Below, one piece after another: positions 1-12,500 of a stretch of DNA of 64,000 nucleotides. A program made the translations under genes and the position numbers. Every line of letters starts with the position of its first letter. The first letter of the stretch is position 1. The stretch is taken from the NCBI GenBank assembly GCA_014338405.1, contig JTDE01000180.1, positions 62,001 through 126,000 of the forward strand, in the 5' to 3' direction. The DNA is from Paragonimus skrjabini miyazakii. Its lineage: Eukaryota > Platyhelminthes > Trematoda > Plagiorchiida > Troglotrematidae. The notes under the pieces are model-generated. The model was not told the DNA's origin and made no database searches. It saw nothing but the letters and a program-made list of their open reading frames with translations.

Positions 1-639
1 TGTGTGAATGAGGCCTTTGTGTCCCGCCACCTGATGCTGGTTAGTCAATTAATCGGCTAGCACGAAAAGGAAACCCTTATCTCTCGGAAAGTAAACAGTT
101 GGAGAGACTGCAATGACAAGATCTGTACTAGAAAGAAAAATGTGTTAAATGCAACAAAAGAAGCATTTCAGTATACCAGTGTATGTTAATGCATTCTAGA
201 GAGGATAATGATGGAAGACAAAATTCAGAGTGGACTATAAAAAGAACAGGCCAACCATTTATCATATACTACACCAACAAACTGAAGAAAAGAATGGACA
301 AAGGAGACCAGACAGGGAGGATTTTGAAAAGAGGAGCGGATCAGTTACCAACCGCACATGGTCTTGGTCAATGCATTCATTACTAAAAATAGAATGGATA
401 TACTGGTATGACCTACCTGAGCCTAACCTACTCTTCTTCTCTTGGCCGACGGTACACCGTGAGTGTGCTGGTGACCTACTAATCCAAAACGGCCTGAGCC
501 ACCACGACCTATGGTACCGAGGGTTCCCTTGTGTACCGCGCGCCTTCGTTCTTAACAACGCTATAACCACTTGTTGAACACGCGGATGCCCGTCCGACTC
601 GTATTCTTTCGGGCCGTCCGGTTCAACAATGATTCTTTC
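1..639. other. 3' flank of non-LTR element; no gene seen
   Basis: No supportable gene. Bases 420-610 are clearly GC-richer than the rest and lie directly downstream (on the minus strand) of the retrotransposon at 640-3490, so they may be its 3' tail or another dispersed repeat. The long minus-strand open frame at 262-645 has no motif I recognise. Confidence 0.4.
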
Positions 640-945
640 TAACATTTACAATCAGCAATGCAACGTGAAAGACATACGTGCACAACATCCTGGATCTCAG
701 CATTTGAATACCAGGATTTCGCCTACCTGACTTCAGTTGTCCGTCCAGCAGCTACTTCGGAATACAGTCATCGCCCATTCGTCAAACGCGACCGAGCTAA
801 CGAATTTGATAGGAAAGCAGAATGGCTTCAATGCTGTCCGTGCCCGATCAGTGTTCAGAAGTATGTCCGACCACCGAATACCCAAGATGCGTCTTAGACC
901 ATGCAAACGGGAACGGCTGGGATAGCGCACGTTCCGCTGATACAA
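640..945 (-). pseudogene. C-terminal tail region of the non-LTR ORF, frameshifted
   Basis: Frame at 733-945 contains LRRILGIRWSD followed by LLNTD. A second frame then continues as DSIEAILLSYQIR, LGRV, RMGDDCIPK and GRRNPG down to about 690. In related elements these blocks form one continuous C-terminal region after the RT, so a one-base frameshift near 825 is inferred. At least three stops interrupt the second frame. This fixes the 3' part of the element and its minus orientation. Confidence 0.7.
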
Positions 946-1146
946 TGCCTACGTCTCACTACCGCATAACAGTAAAGACAGCACCACTAAGCAATAGACT
1001 AAGAGCTCAGTGCTCGGCTTCAGGCTGTGGATCTTTCAAACACGTCTTCCAGTACAAACAAAAGAAATACTAGCCTTCACCACATGAACCCTCAACTCGC
1101 GGTTCACGGACAGATCGGTGTACAAGGTGCTACTCAAGTGTTAGAA

Positions 1147-2126
1147 CTACGTGCAGCAATCAACAACGTCAGCATTAAAGTGAATTTGGGGTGAATTTTC
1201 ACAGCCAGCACCTCCGCCCGGAGAAGGCTGAAAGAAGGAAAATGTCTTACCCATGTTGACGTTCAATCCGAAATTGGATACCGTGGACAGGTAAGCCATG
1301 TCCAGGCGTTGTAGTTCTTCACTGTGTGCCAACAACGCGTTGTCATCTGCAAACAGAAGCATGTGCATCGTTGAGGTATGTATCCGAAACGTCAGATATT
1401 CAGCATGCTCCCATCCATGTGGTACTCAACCTCAACGCCATCCTCCCCGAAGTCCTGAAAAGTGACCGTTACCCAGGCAGTCGGATAAAAACTAAATAGG
1501 GTTTGGGTTAACAAACAACCCTGTTTCACGTCAGTACTAATGTCATACTCACCACAAGTCGATGCACACGATTGTACTTTCGCTGTCTTTATTACATGCA
1601 ACATTCGAATCAAATTGACAAACTTACATGGACATCCAAACTTACCAAGCACCGCCCACAGCGCCTGGCGGCTCACAGAATCGAATATCTTGATGAAGCC
1701 TACGAAAAGGGCATACAGGGGCTGGCTCCGTTCCCGGCACTCCTCCTGAAGCTGTCGAGCAGCGAACACCAAGTCGGTCGTACTCCGATTCCCCCGGAGT
1801 CCGCATTGCTCCTTAGGAACATTGGCCCCCAATACATCCGTATTCAGCCGGTTCAGAAGGATTCTTGTAAGCAACACGCCTGAGCAGCTCAGCAGACTGA
1901 TGCCCCGATAGATGTTGGGGCATTGTTTGTTACTCTCACCTGTAAACAAACGCACCATCATAAAATTCGTGAAATCTTGTGGCAATACCTCCTGCTCCCA
2001 GATGGAGTGAACCAGCTGGAGCCGTGCGCGTTCCATCGCCGGGCTTTTATTCTTCAAGATTTTGTCTGGCAATCCATCTTCACCTGCAGCCTCCCCGTTG
2101 CGAAGTTGACCAATCGCTCTCTGCAA
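1147..2126 (-). pseudogene. Reverse transcriptase domain of the non-LTR element, disrupted
   Basis: The piece at 1392-2126 is one open frame of 244 codons. It begins with AIGQLRNGEAAGEDGLPDKI, typical of RT finger motif 0/1 in RTE- and Jockey-like elements, then YRGISLLSC and EQCGLRGNRST. The palm motif A reads FVGFIKIFDSVSR, where the usual aspartate (FVDF) is glycine. After a frameshift the frame at 1147-1368 carries LLFADDNALLAH, which is motif C with both catalytic aspartates. The downstream KQGC motif (DVKQGCLLTQ) is in the first piece. Loss of motif A aspartate plus the frameshift means it is not active. RT identity is secure; family placement is not. Confidence 0.85.
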
Positions 2127-2717
2127 CTTTAGTAAATCAGGAGCGAGAGCAAGTGAAGGCTTGATGACCTGTTCATGGTCACCCAGTCAGTGGTAGAAGG
2201 ACGATCTAGTAGGCTACCAAAGTGTTTGCGCCAGACTTTCATGATGTCTTCCGGCTAGGTGCATGAACAGTCGGTGTTTACACCTACCAGTGCCTTAGTA
2301 AACTGGATCGATGGAACGAATAACGTTTTGAGCGAATCATAAAACTCCTCATGCTGTTGACGATCTGCGAAGCCCTGCATCCGCTCGCACTGTTTCATCC
2401 ACCAGTTGCCCTTGATTCCTCGAATCCGCTCGGCTGGTTTACGGCGAGTAATTCGGAACGTCGCTTTCTTTGCTTAATTGCTCGGGTCCACTGCAGAGGC
2501 AGCAAACGCGGTATTCTTCTCTTGTACCAGTTCTGCGATAACCGCGTTGTTGTCGTCGAACCAGACTGGACGTTTCTGGCGTTTGACACCAATGATCTCG
2601 GTGGCTGCCGTCGTGATCCCTTCCTTGATGAACTGCCACATACCCTCAGGGATATGTGGAGAGCTGTAGAGGAGCAGCAAAAGCATGTTGAAAAGCGACC
2701 GTTGTCTCACGATTCTC

Positions 2718-3490
2718 TCATCGTTTGACATCCAGCTTTTGCCGCTGTCTGGATGATCTACAATAAACAGACTTTCGTACATGGATAAATAATTTAGTCC
2801 TGACCAGTCTATGATCGGTGATACATTCAGCCCCATGCATCACTTCACGAATGTCGCGTTGCCGCAGAATCGTGCAAGCAAACAAATGATGGTGAATGCT
2901 GCGTGGATGAGTCCACACCGTTATGGCGCTCGCATCCGGCTGGAATCATGTGGTTGTGATGGCCAGCTCGTGTGTAGCACACAGGTGGAGCAAACGATCA
3001 CCGTTCTCGTTGACTAAACCAATGCCGTTGGGTCCGAGGAATCCCGGTCAGGCTACCGAATCATGCCCGATTTGAGGTTCCATGTCACCATGAACAAACT
3101 CTCGGTACCGACCGGATTTTGGCGGACAGCTGATCACAGACCCGGTAAGTTGTATGATCAATGTGACAAATAGTTAGATCATAAACACTAACAAATGTGT
3201 CGATTTTCAGGCGCATGGACAGCACTTAGCGGCTGATGCCGTGCATTTCAGCTATCATCGACTAATTGATGTGGCCAACTGCTATGCTCCTGAGTACAGT
3301 CTGTCAGGTAGCTCGTCCAGTAGAAGGTGTATCCGGCATCTACTTCCCGCAACTTATCTTGGTCCATAAGCCTTGTCTCGCTCAATGCTGCTAAGTCTAC
3401 CCTATAGCGACGCAGTGTGGTTTGCGTTTCGGCCGTCCTGTGGCACTGCATCGATTCAGCAGCGTGCGCACATTTTATGTTCCAACACAG
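2718..3490 (-). pseudogene. AP-endonuclease domain of the non-LTR element, disrupted
   Basis: The domain nicks target DNA to prime reverse transcription. The N-terminal piece at 3248-3451 shows ALSETRL and a tyrosine-rich AGYTFYW stretch; just upstream, WNIKCAHAA resembles the usual WNVRTL start of the family. Near 3085 the expected GDFN motif reads GDME, losing the catalytic asparagine. The C-terminal part reads WTHPRSIHHHL and ends in TDHRLVRTK, the equivalent of the SDH motif, so the catalytic Asp-His pair is still present. In-frame stops occur after DSVA and after AITTT. The domain is recognisable across about 700 bases but cannot be translated as one frame. Confidence 0.8.
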
Positions 3491-3920
3491 TCTTGCATCC
3501 CCCGGCCTGTCTCAGGCTGGTTTTCGAATGAGTATCATAAACTTGAGGACTCATGTTGAAATGGCAATATAAGTGTGAGTGTTTGGTGGTAGCATATTTT
3601 CGCCTATACACCCTGCTATGTACAGCTGATAGGGCGACCCGGTTTATCCTGTGCGATGGCCGGTACATCAGGGTATTTGGTTTACTTTGTATGGTCCTGG
3701 TTTATATGGGCTTGAGATACTGCCAGGACGCCCAAACCCAGAAAATGAAGCGATTAAGGCCTTCAACTAAAGCCTTTGGGTAAAAAGCCTGTACCGCAAG
3801 GCAGCAAGTGACACACATCTATACACAACAACGTCAGCCATCTGGAACAGACTCGGCGGTCAAACAGCAAACATTTAGCACACCCACACAAGAACTACAA
3901 TATTGCAAAGACAAACTTAC
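3491..3920. other. No gene seen; probable 5' flank of non-LTR element
   Basis: Open frames on both strands overlap (3456-3668 on -, 3553-3783 on +) but neither has a recognisable motif. Composition is more GC-rich than the following 5 kb, so part of it may be the 5' untranslated region of the adjacent retrotransposon or another repeat. Confidence 0.3.
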
Positions 3921-4158
3921 CATGCATACACACAAAATCAGGCCTGGTAAGAAGAATTAAAACCGAACCAATATACAACACACTGGCACCATCCATAACG
4001 AACGCATCTGCCTGTTGTCTGGCTGTTTCCTTTTTGGTAAACGTGACGCAGTTGAACCGGCAACGACCGAAGACACAGTCAGCATAGCCTTCCGGATCAA
4101 AATAGCACACAAGCCTGACCACCACGCCAAGGAAGCTGAACGACCGTCCACCTATACC
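3921..4158 (-). CDS. Candidate internal exon, hydrophobic protein, unidentified
   Basis: On the minus strand a stop-free 92-codon frame is framed by an acceptor (pyrimidine-containing tract ending in TTGATGCAG, exon from 4158) and a strong donor (CATG|GTAAGTTT, exon end 3921). The 238-nt exon would start in phase 0 and end in phase 1. The peptide has two hydrophobic stretches (FSFLGVVVRLVCYF near its start and ASVLYIGSVLILL near its end) separated by a Cys-rich polar part (YADCVFGRCRFNC). This could be two membrane segments of a multi-pass protein. I recognise no family. It could equally be part of an unrecognised repeat, since the neighbouring 3 kb is retrotransposon. No partner exon was found. 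Confidence 0.3.
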
Positions 4159-4224
4159 CTGCATCAAGAACATTTAGCAAAACAGACCTATTTCTCACCA
4201 TTTCCTCATCCGCGTTTCACGTGA

Positions 4225-7200
4225 CGTGTGAACGAACATAACCGGAACAATGGTTCCAACAGCTTGCTAAATTTCAACTTGAGACCTTCATTGCATTGTT
4301 GCACGAAATTCTGAAACTTTAAGAGGCTCCGACAGAGCGACATAAACCCAACACCCTTGTTGTACGAGCATAAACATCTGGGCCCATAATGAAGCCAGAA
4401 GGTGATATTCTAAAATCGTATGCATGATTGGAAGATCAATTTTTGAAAACGGACATCAGCAAGTTTTTTCCTTCAACTGAACCAGCTTTGAAGTTGAATC
4501 CCCGAAGTCAAGCCGACTAACGTGGGCAAGCCTTTTGAATGTTTCCTTATTTACTCTTAAGAAGTACAAAATTTAATCAGTTTCAGTATTTAATCGTATA
4601 AAAATAAAATCCACTTTCGTTCGATTGTCAAATTACAACTAAATCATACCAGATGGTCTAAGATCTACATCACAGCACTAGGGAACGCCTGTCTTCATAA
4701 ACATGAGACATTTAATCCTCTCAGTAAATCAAGGAATCTTAGGGAAAAGGTGACTTTTATACAATGAATGTGTTAGGCGTCCACACTTCAACCATATATG
4801 TGTATTGCACTGACAGTGAAATAAACGACTAATTTATCGGCAGTGGGAAAAACGCACTGGGTTGTAGTGATAAATATCAAACCAAACTTAATGTGTATGG
4901 TAACGTATCGCTGGTGAATAAAAACAAATGTTGATGGCAAACGACTGATTGATTTTAACAATTTTACTCAGTTGTGGCATTAGATCATGAGGTGTATCCA
5001 AATCAAGTAACGTTAGTTGGTAGGGAGGATCGTTGATTAGGGCGGCCAGCTTGACAGGTACACTTTGGTTCGTCCATTAAACCGTCCAACTGACATCCCG
5101 GCGTTTGTGTTACCTAAGTTATAAATTAGTAGAGGATTGCAGCAATGACTGATCGAGAAAACACACCTGTTCATTAAAGAGTTGGTGCACTGTGCACAAA
5201 GTGACGCGGTTGGGAAACTTTATAGTTCCTCGTAACCTCCTGTTTATCAGTGTGTGCTGACTAAACGAAGGTTTCTCAACTGCCACAAAACCTATTTGAA
5301 CATGATTCTCTTACCGTAATCTATGCTTCTTTTTGCCAAGATACCTGTTTGAGCAAAGCGCATTCTTCAATGGCTCCAGTAACTCACCTGAAGTTTTCGC
5401 TCAATATATTATCGCATGTTTACAGAACAATTTCTAGATTAAAATTCATTTGTTCATCATCAGTGAGTCTTCAAGGACAATGATATATTGCATACTGCAG
5501 GTACATTTCCGGTCCATTTTATCTTCCGTCGTTCCACCCGATTGTTGAAACAATAATACCCCCAAGAAAATCAATTGATTATTCTTCTCTTGTTTCCGCT
5601 TCAAACAACTATAAGGGTTGAATCAGTCAAATGCTTGTTATTGAACCTCAGTCACCGGTGTCTGTCAGTATACCAATGAGATATACTCTATAAAATGTTA
5701 CACAAATGATTTCTTCTGACTTTCTTCGTTCTTTCTACGTGAACTGTTTTCCAGGAAGGCTTCATATACATAACTCAATCTATGGCTTCTGAGTGACAAT
5801 TGTTCGGTTGTTGTGAACGTAGATTGTTATTGAATTGTTAACTGCAATAACAATGCGAGACGATGAAGAAGTCAATTCGTTTTGTCTCAGAGTGTGTAAG
5901 TGAACTGATGTCCCTAATTTCAGATTTACGTTACGTTACTGAACTCGCTTACAAAGATCTATCACCAATACCATGTGATTCCAGCAATCTGTGACGTATT
6001 ATGAATTAAACTGGATTATTCTAATCATTCTCGATACGTGTAGACAAGTGTGATACAACAACCTGCAGTTATGAGTTCTTGGTATGGCCGATAATATGAT
6101 GAGAACGTGATATTCTTACCCAATATTTTCGGTTATTTTACTATAAACCGTAAGTGCCACTTCCTCAAACATTATTTTGCCTGTTCCAGTTCGCTTTGGT
6201 AAATAACCTAAATCACCATTCACTGTCCATAACCAGCCATTCTTAACGTAGGAGTAAACACCCGATTGAATCCAGATTTCAGTCTTTCGGGTCACGTGAC
6301 TTTCAAATTAACGACAACGAAAGTGACGCCAAGAATGCAAAACTTTTTGAAATTAAGCATAACCGGGTAACTTCTGCCGGAACGTATTCTGAAAGCCTCA
6401 CAACTCACCTGGTGAAGCACCTGCTGCGTCTGGGCATGCTGATTCAGTCGACGTATCTTATTGATGACTACTCACTCACTAGGGCTCGGCAATCAGATAT
6501 AACCAAAACCATTGTTCATCGCAATAAAGCATAACAGGAATGAGGCCATGCTGGAATTCACTGAGTTTCTACGCCTAATTGACGACCGTTTATAACCGTG
6601 TGAACGGAAGCTGCTCATCGTGACGATAACATTAATGTTGATTCCAGGCAGAATCCGAGAATGTTGGACTACTAGAAGTTTATGAGTAATGTGGTGATAA
6701 AACGGCAGCCCTTGGCCTCGAACCCGGAATTGTCTAACGTGATGTGGACACACTGTGCACAAGACCACAGTGGTTTCAACGTCTCCATTGTTAACTTATT
6801 CCTTCAGGACATCTTCCTTACTGAAATGCTGAATTCTGATATGTATGACATTGTCCCGCTCAAACGAATTGCACTACTGTTTTGTAAGGTGTCAATGGAT
6901 AACAGTTGATTTTCCTATACAGACTCCACTTGATTATGAGTTGTATAGTTTCACTGATTGTTTTGTTATGCACAGAACCAGTTTTATCTGAATGAACCTC
7001 CAACATTATGTCACGTACTGCCCAAATCAAGAAGTTTACATGTTCCCCGAACGACTGCGTATAACTGTGAATTCCAGCAGATCCTACGGTTATCGAGCTT
7101 CTAACAGGCAATGAAGGGCCATATTATCTTTTAGCTACTTGCATACGAATATTGTTATTTTTAGATAATATATGTTGCGACCGAAGAGACATCCATTTTT

Positions 7201-9376
7201 TGTACATAAGAGATAAACGCGAGCATTCACGGTTCCGGAGCAGTACAACATGGTTTTGGCTTAGTCTTAGTTCAGAGTGTTCATCCGTAAACTCTCGTTA
7301 TTCGTTATCAACTTTTTGTCCTACAAGCTTCACAGAAACTACGGTTTGATTGTTGTGTTTACTTGCATTTTGTTGGCTAGAGGTTCTCAAACATTTCAGA
7401 ATACACTCAGCTCACATACACAAAACATCGTGTACTGTGAGTACAAATATGACAATGAGTTTCATAGTAGGGGGCAAAAATGACGGATTACTCGTTTTTG
7501 CAGACAGCTGATAAAATCATAAAGCTCGGTTTAGTTGCTGATCATAATCTAAACAACAATTTCCTGGGTCAGTGAAACAGCTCAGACAGGTCGATCAATT
7601 CGCCGCACACTTAGCATCTATCAAGTTCAAACGTTTGCCCACTTTAGTCTAGTATAACGAACCGCGACAGACAATTCACTTCGAATACGAAGGAAAACAT
7701 TTTGCAGACATTGCGAAATATTTCCTCGACTGATTACCTTTGTTGCTTTGTATTTTCCCACTTACTGAAAAATTCGATACACAGAACACACTGTAATGTT
7801 AAATGAGTATTCATATTCACTTTGTAATTTAAACCCAATATTTCAAAATCTTCCGAAATTATTCATTCAGTATTCCACCTCTGTTCGGTTTAGACCACAT
7901 ACATCAGTTAGATGATGCGACGGTTTGAAAGTGCCCGCATACCTATAACGATAGAATTAACCAAAACTTCTAACCATTTTGGCGCGGCGTCAACCGTTCA
8001 TAATTCTAACAGCTGTTTACCCTGCTGGCTCAATGTGTGCAGGAGTGAAAACCATAAAATTCGGTCCGGTCGGCTCTCATACTTAGAGTTATTTCTGGGC
8101 GTGATCCCGTTGCTACACACATACAGACCGTCTACTAGCCCCAATAAATGGCTTCTCGATGGATATTTGCACTGTAAAGAAAGTTAACTAATCACCGCCG
8201 TTTGTCTAATTTTGTTGTTATTCGGATCAATTAGCGCGTATGGTTAAATTTTTGCGCGGAACCAACTTCACCTGGAGGACAAACCATAGTCGGTGCGCAT
8301 AACATAGTATTTCCCAATGCTGGCGTTGAAATGCTGCAAGCTATTCGACATCGAAACGCAACGGGAATTGTGAGAAAACTTTCAGCAGACTGCGACAGAC
8401 TGATTAACGATCTGGGACTGGTCACTCGATGGAAAACACACGGGTGCAGTATTTGCAACAATCTATTCTGCTACATTATATCCCACAACCAGTTCTGCCA
8501 AATAGTGGGACATTTGACAACGGCCTTTTATTAAAGATAGCAGATCTTTTCACACAAATGGCGACTGTTTGTGACGTGTTTACTGCAAGTTGTCTACCTC
8601 TCCGTGAGCTCGATTTTTTTCTGATAGACTGAGTATTTTATATAAATAGAAACCTTTCACACCGCGTTACCAGTTGACTCAGAAATCCTGAGTGGTGACA
8701 TCACACTTTTGATGTAACTGTACACATCAAAGTTATACGATTAGGCCAGACGTCAAGCAGTAGATCACTCGTGACGGTTTCGGTTAGTGATGTCCTATAT
8801 ACCCAAAAACAATCAAGTTTATTTTTATGCCAATAAGATGAAAGGATACATACCGGACAATAAAATGAGATTCCCCGAGTCTGTGAAATCGATTAACTCA
8901 ATCCACAAGTCCGGTTCGTTGTTGGATTGAAACATCAAGTACTTTAAATAGGGCACTTGTTTGACTAAATGTGGTACTGGTGACGTATTATGAATAAACG
9001 GCCCTTTCAATGTTCACTAAGAAATACTCCCGTGAAAACTTAGGTCATGTATAAAGCGTTGGTTAAACAAGCTGTTACAAGTCACAGGCTCAGAGATTCA
9101 TAATTATTAGCTCAAACAATAATAATTCTGGGACAGGTGGGCAGCTTACAAACGAGACAATACGTATGCATTAATGTTCTGACTTTATGTTTATGCTTCC
9201 CATCTGTAAAGTAGTATAGCTGACCACATCCAACAATGTTCAACGTAGTTTGCTCATCTTTTCGGGGTTTCACCTTGTCCATTATTAGGATTTTTATCGT
9301 TCTAATGAACGCGTCAGTCCTCGAAGTTGAAAGCATGCAAGCTCTCTGACAAATGTGGTAAGCACCCTGCTCACAG
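4225..9376. other. Gene-free AT-rich intergenic sequence
   Basis: I see no coding, RNA or repeat feature that I can support in these 5 kb. Open frames are short, lack motifs, and are of the length expected by chance at this base composition. Confidence 0.5.
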
Positions 9377-9536
9377 ACGAGTATTTTTGTTGGGTTTACT
9401 CACTGTGCCCCGATGGCTGCAAGTGCAACCGCGGCACTGATAACCTTACCCGATTACAGTGTATGTCCAGTTATGGAAAGTGGACACTGGGGAGATGAGG
9501 GACCATTCTCAGCCCAAACTAATCAAACAGAATTTG
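9377..9536 (+). CDS. Weak candidate exon, unidentified
   Basis: A locally GC-richer block lies between a possible acceptor (CTCACAG before 9377) and a donor (TTTG|GTACGT, exon end 9536). The open frame runs in phase 0 from 9377, has an ATG at 9413, and ends in phase 1. The peptide includes MAASATAALITLPDYS and SGHWGDEGPFSAQ, with no family I know. A second frame through the same bases reads CPDGCKCNRG, which superficially recalls a leucine-rich-repeat N-cap but soon hits a stop. Phase 1 at the donor would be compatible with splicing to complexin exon 2, but one in three random exons would be. Confidence 0.15.
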
Positions 9537-12500
9537 GTACGTTCACTTGTTAGCTAACATAATGTATGACCTCATTCTACCAGTTTGAATCATTTAAATC
9601 TTTCAGTAATTTACACTTACAGAAGGTAGATTTCAACCACCATCCTGTTAATGAGACAGCGCCCTCAATGTTCAAGCTCCTTTGTGCATAGCTAAAGAAG
9701 ACCTTAGACCAAACTTGGGCATGTAAGCTTACTTGACGATGAACGACGAGATCGGATGACCTACTTTAACCCTTCTGATCAGTTACTCATGATTTATAGG
9801 ACTGGCCGAAATTTTTCAGAGGCACCGAAATGCACGAAAATATGAGAACACCGCAGTCTTACCACTGCGCAGGATAAGCCTGGCAATATCTTAGGCCAAC
9901 ACGTTTCGTTCAGTTTTTATTCACATATCCGGAATGTTCTTATAAATACTACGATTTTCATTTCAGAACAGAAGGAAGCAACTTGAGTCTAACGATTAAG
10001 CAAATTACCTGCATGTTAGTCAATGGGGAAATGCAAAATACTTGTGTCAAACCAAGAGGGAAAATGGACGGTTGTGATGCCAACGTTTACTTCTCACCAG
10101 TAAAAAGATACGGTTTATCACCAGTTGTTGTACATATGAAACTTGCATGTTAAGTCGGGTTAGGGATCTATGTAGACCTTCCCTTTTTTCAAAATAAGAT
10201 ACTAAAGCGGGTTTATACAGATCGTGAAGAAAGCCATTTTAAATGAAGGAAAACGTGTCAGTTTAACCTACTTTATCTATTCATGTGATAAATGAAAGTA
10301 GTTGCCTAATCCTATATGAAAAAATTGAACTTATATGGTTATTAGTCGCAGGGATTTAACAACCAGCCGGAAACCTGCTCAATCCGATTTGCTGTAATTT
10401 GTTGACTCTGAAAGGTTGAGAGTCATTGTTAGCTACACTTTTTAAATAATACCAGTATTCCAGCTAACAATCGAGTAAGACAGGCGAAATTGTACTTAAT
10501 CAAGGATTCAGCCTCTGATTTGTGATGCACGTACTTAATGAGCAACAAATTCTGACAGAAATGAAATGCAAACTGGTCAAATGATGGACGCTTTCTTCCG
10601 TACAACCTTTTCTCGACTTGTGAGACGGGTGAATTCCTTCTAAATGAACGGTATGCATAGAAATAGACAAACAGAAAGACATTACAAGTTAATTTTCGGA
10701 GGACTATTGATACTGCGAAGTGTTTAAATCGGTCCGCTTACTCTCATCCACGATGATGTCCAAACTGACTGGTATTCGGAATAGTTGTGTCATCCATAGG
10801 TGAAACTTTGATTGTAGCTCTGGCTGTGGACATTGCAGCTATTGGTCTGTCCTTTGATTGAGTTGAGTAACTTGCAATTTTTTTAACCAGGTTACGTGAC
10901 ATCGAGCGGATTCACAGGATGTCCACACAAAGTCCGCTCGAAGTTCCAATCATGATGTTGCTTGATATGATTGCCAAACGAACGCAAACTAATAAGTTAG
11001 CCTTGAATAATCCCAACACCAACACTCTGGGAATGCGCATGAATTAAGTGACCTAAACAGAACTCAGTCCAAACCTGCTTGGTAATCTTCTTACAGGCAG
11101 CATTCAGGGTACGATTTTGGTTCCTAGTTGCAAAAATTTGAATCTCTTCGCTCTCGTTATGAATGTTTTGCTATCACAGATAAATAGTGCCGTGCTTAAA
11201 ATATACGTACAGTTTATGGTTTGTCAACCGCTAGAGCAGTGTGAGTTAATGAGGGGTTTGAGTGCTTTCATCCAGATAAGTTATGCAGTTGAGTGCTGAT
11301 ACGATTATAATGATCGTTCATTTCCTGAAAAAATTGAAACAGATTACTATACAGATCTTTCACTGCTCAACACCATAACAGAACCAGGTCATTCGCTGGC
11401 CCAATAAAAAGCGGAAAGTGTATCAACTTCAATTCACAACTGTTTCCTATCATTTTGCTGTAGAATTATATGATGCACTCTCTCAGGTCATTATTTCGTC
11501 TTTCTGTGAGAAATGATCAAATTGCTATCTCCTGCTCTTACGGGCCGGAGCCATCTGGCCATCATTACTATGAGCGCCGCTTATGACATCTTGTTTAATA
11601 TAGTTGATGAGTGTATTTACTTATTCTGGTTTCGGAAAAAAGCGATTGTTCTGACTGACTCTTACCGTTCCTTCAGATGGCCATTCAAGAGCCATTTTGT
11701 CACATTTTCATCGTCACATATTTTTTGTCTGACTTTCATTAATTTTGCCAGTAGGACTGTTATTTCTTCTAAGTCCGTTGAGCAAACCGTGCTTAAACTC
11801 TAAGGCATAATTGCCAATGTTTCTGGTCAAATATCAGAAGATAGTTGAAAGGAAGATAAGTTGGGAACACAAACAACCATGACTCTCCCGAGAACTGTCA
11901 TTGCGGTTAGTCCAGAGTGTATGTAGATTATAACGCGATCATAGCAAATGTTGGTGGGTTGTACTGACTTCAAAAATTATTGTCCGTATGATAACAAAAT
12001 CACTAAATTCGTCTCCAACAATTGGTATATACCTGGTGGAGTTGTGTTTAGCGTGGTAGTGAGGTTAGACCGAAATTTTGGTTGCACAAGCTAGTGGAGA
12101 GTTATGTTACCACTGACGTTTAGTTTTGATGGCTATTTCAGTCACACCCAATTTTGCGTGAAACCCGTTGCTAGACTTCAAAATGTGACAGACTGGAAGC
12201 AGTTTACTGGATGTATGGCAGTGACACTTTAACAAAGTTGATAATACAATGTGCTTACTACTCAGCAAGTTTGATGTCAACTTCCAGTCAGATGACAGCT
12301 GACCAGAATAGGTGGTAATTTATTATGTTTGCACGGATAGAACCTAGACCAATTGTCCATCATTGTTATGTGCACAATAATACGTGAATTATAATATACT
12401 ACACCTGAGGTAGTGGCTGAGTGCGCTGGGTAACAAGTATGTAGATTCGTTTCATTGGACAACTTTTTATAAAGAACGGTTTCCTCAGCAATCACATTCA

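Larger units (their letters stand above)
640..3490 (-). mobile_element. Degenerate APE-type non-LTR retrotransposon (endonuclease + RT)
   Basis: One element read right to left on the minus strand, broken by stops and frameshifts. In order: endonuclease start around 3250-3490 (DLAALSETRL, AGYTFYW), endonuclease middle with GDMEPQIG near 3070-3100, endonuclease end with TDHRLVRTK near 2805-2835, linker 2130-2800, reverse transcriptase 1392-2126, RT catalytic box FADD near 1340-1360, and a C-terminal tail with LRRILGIRW (about 870-900) then DSIEAILLSYQIR and GRRNPG (about 700-830). This order is that of RTE/Jockey-like elements with no RNase H, common in flatworms. Several active-site residues are lost, so the copy is dead. 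The clade within non-LTR elements is not certain. It is the only large repeat in the first 5 kb. Confidence 0.85.

Noticed and set aside
262..645. 127-codon minus-strand frame downstream of the non-LTR element
   Set aside because: No stop-free continuity with the RT frame and no family motif; probably open because of local high GC.
9401..9500. CPDGCKCNRG in one frame, like a leucine-rich-repeat N-terminal cap
   Set aside because: The frame stops soon after, no leucine-rich repeats follow, and another frame through the same bases is equally open.
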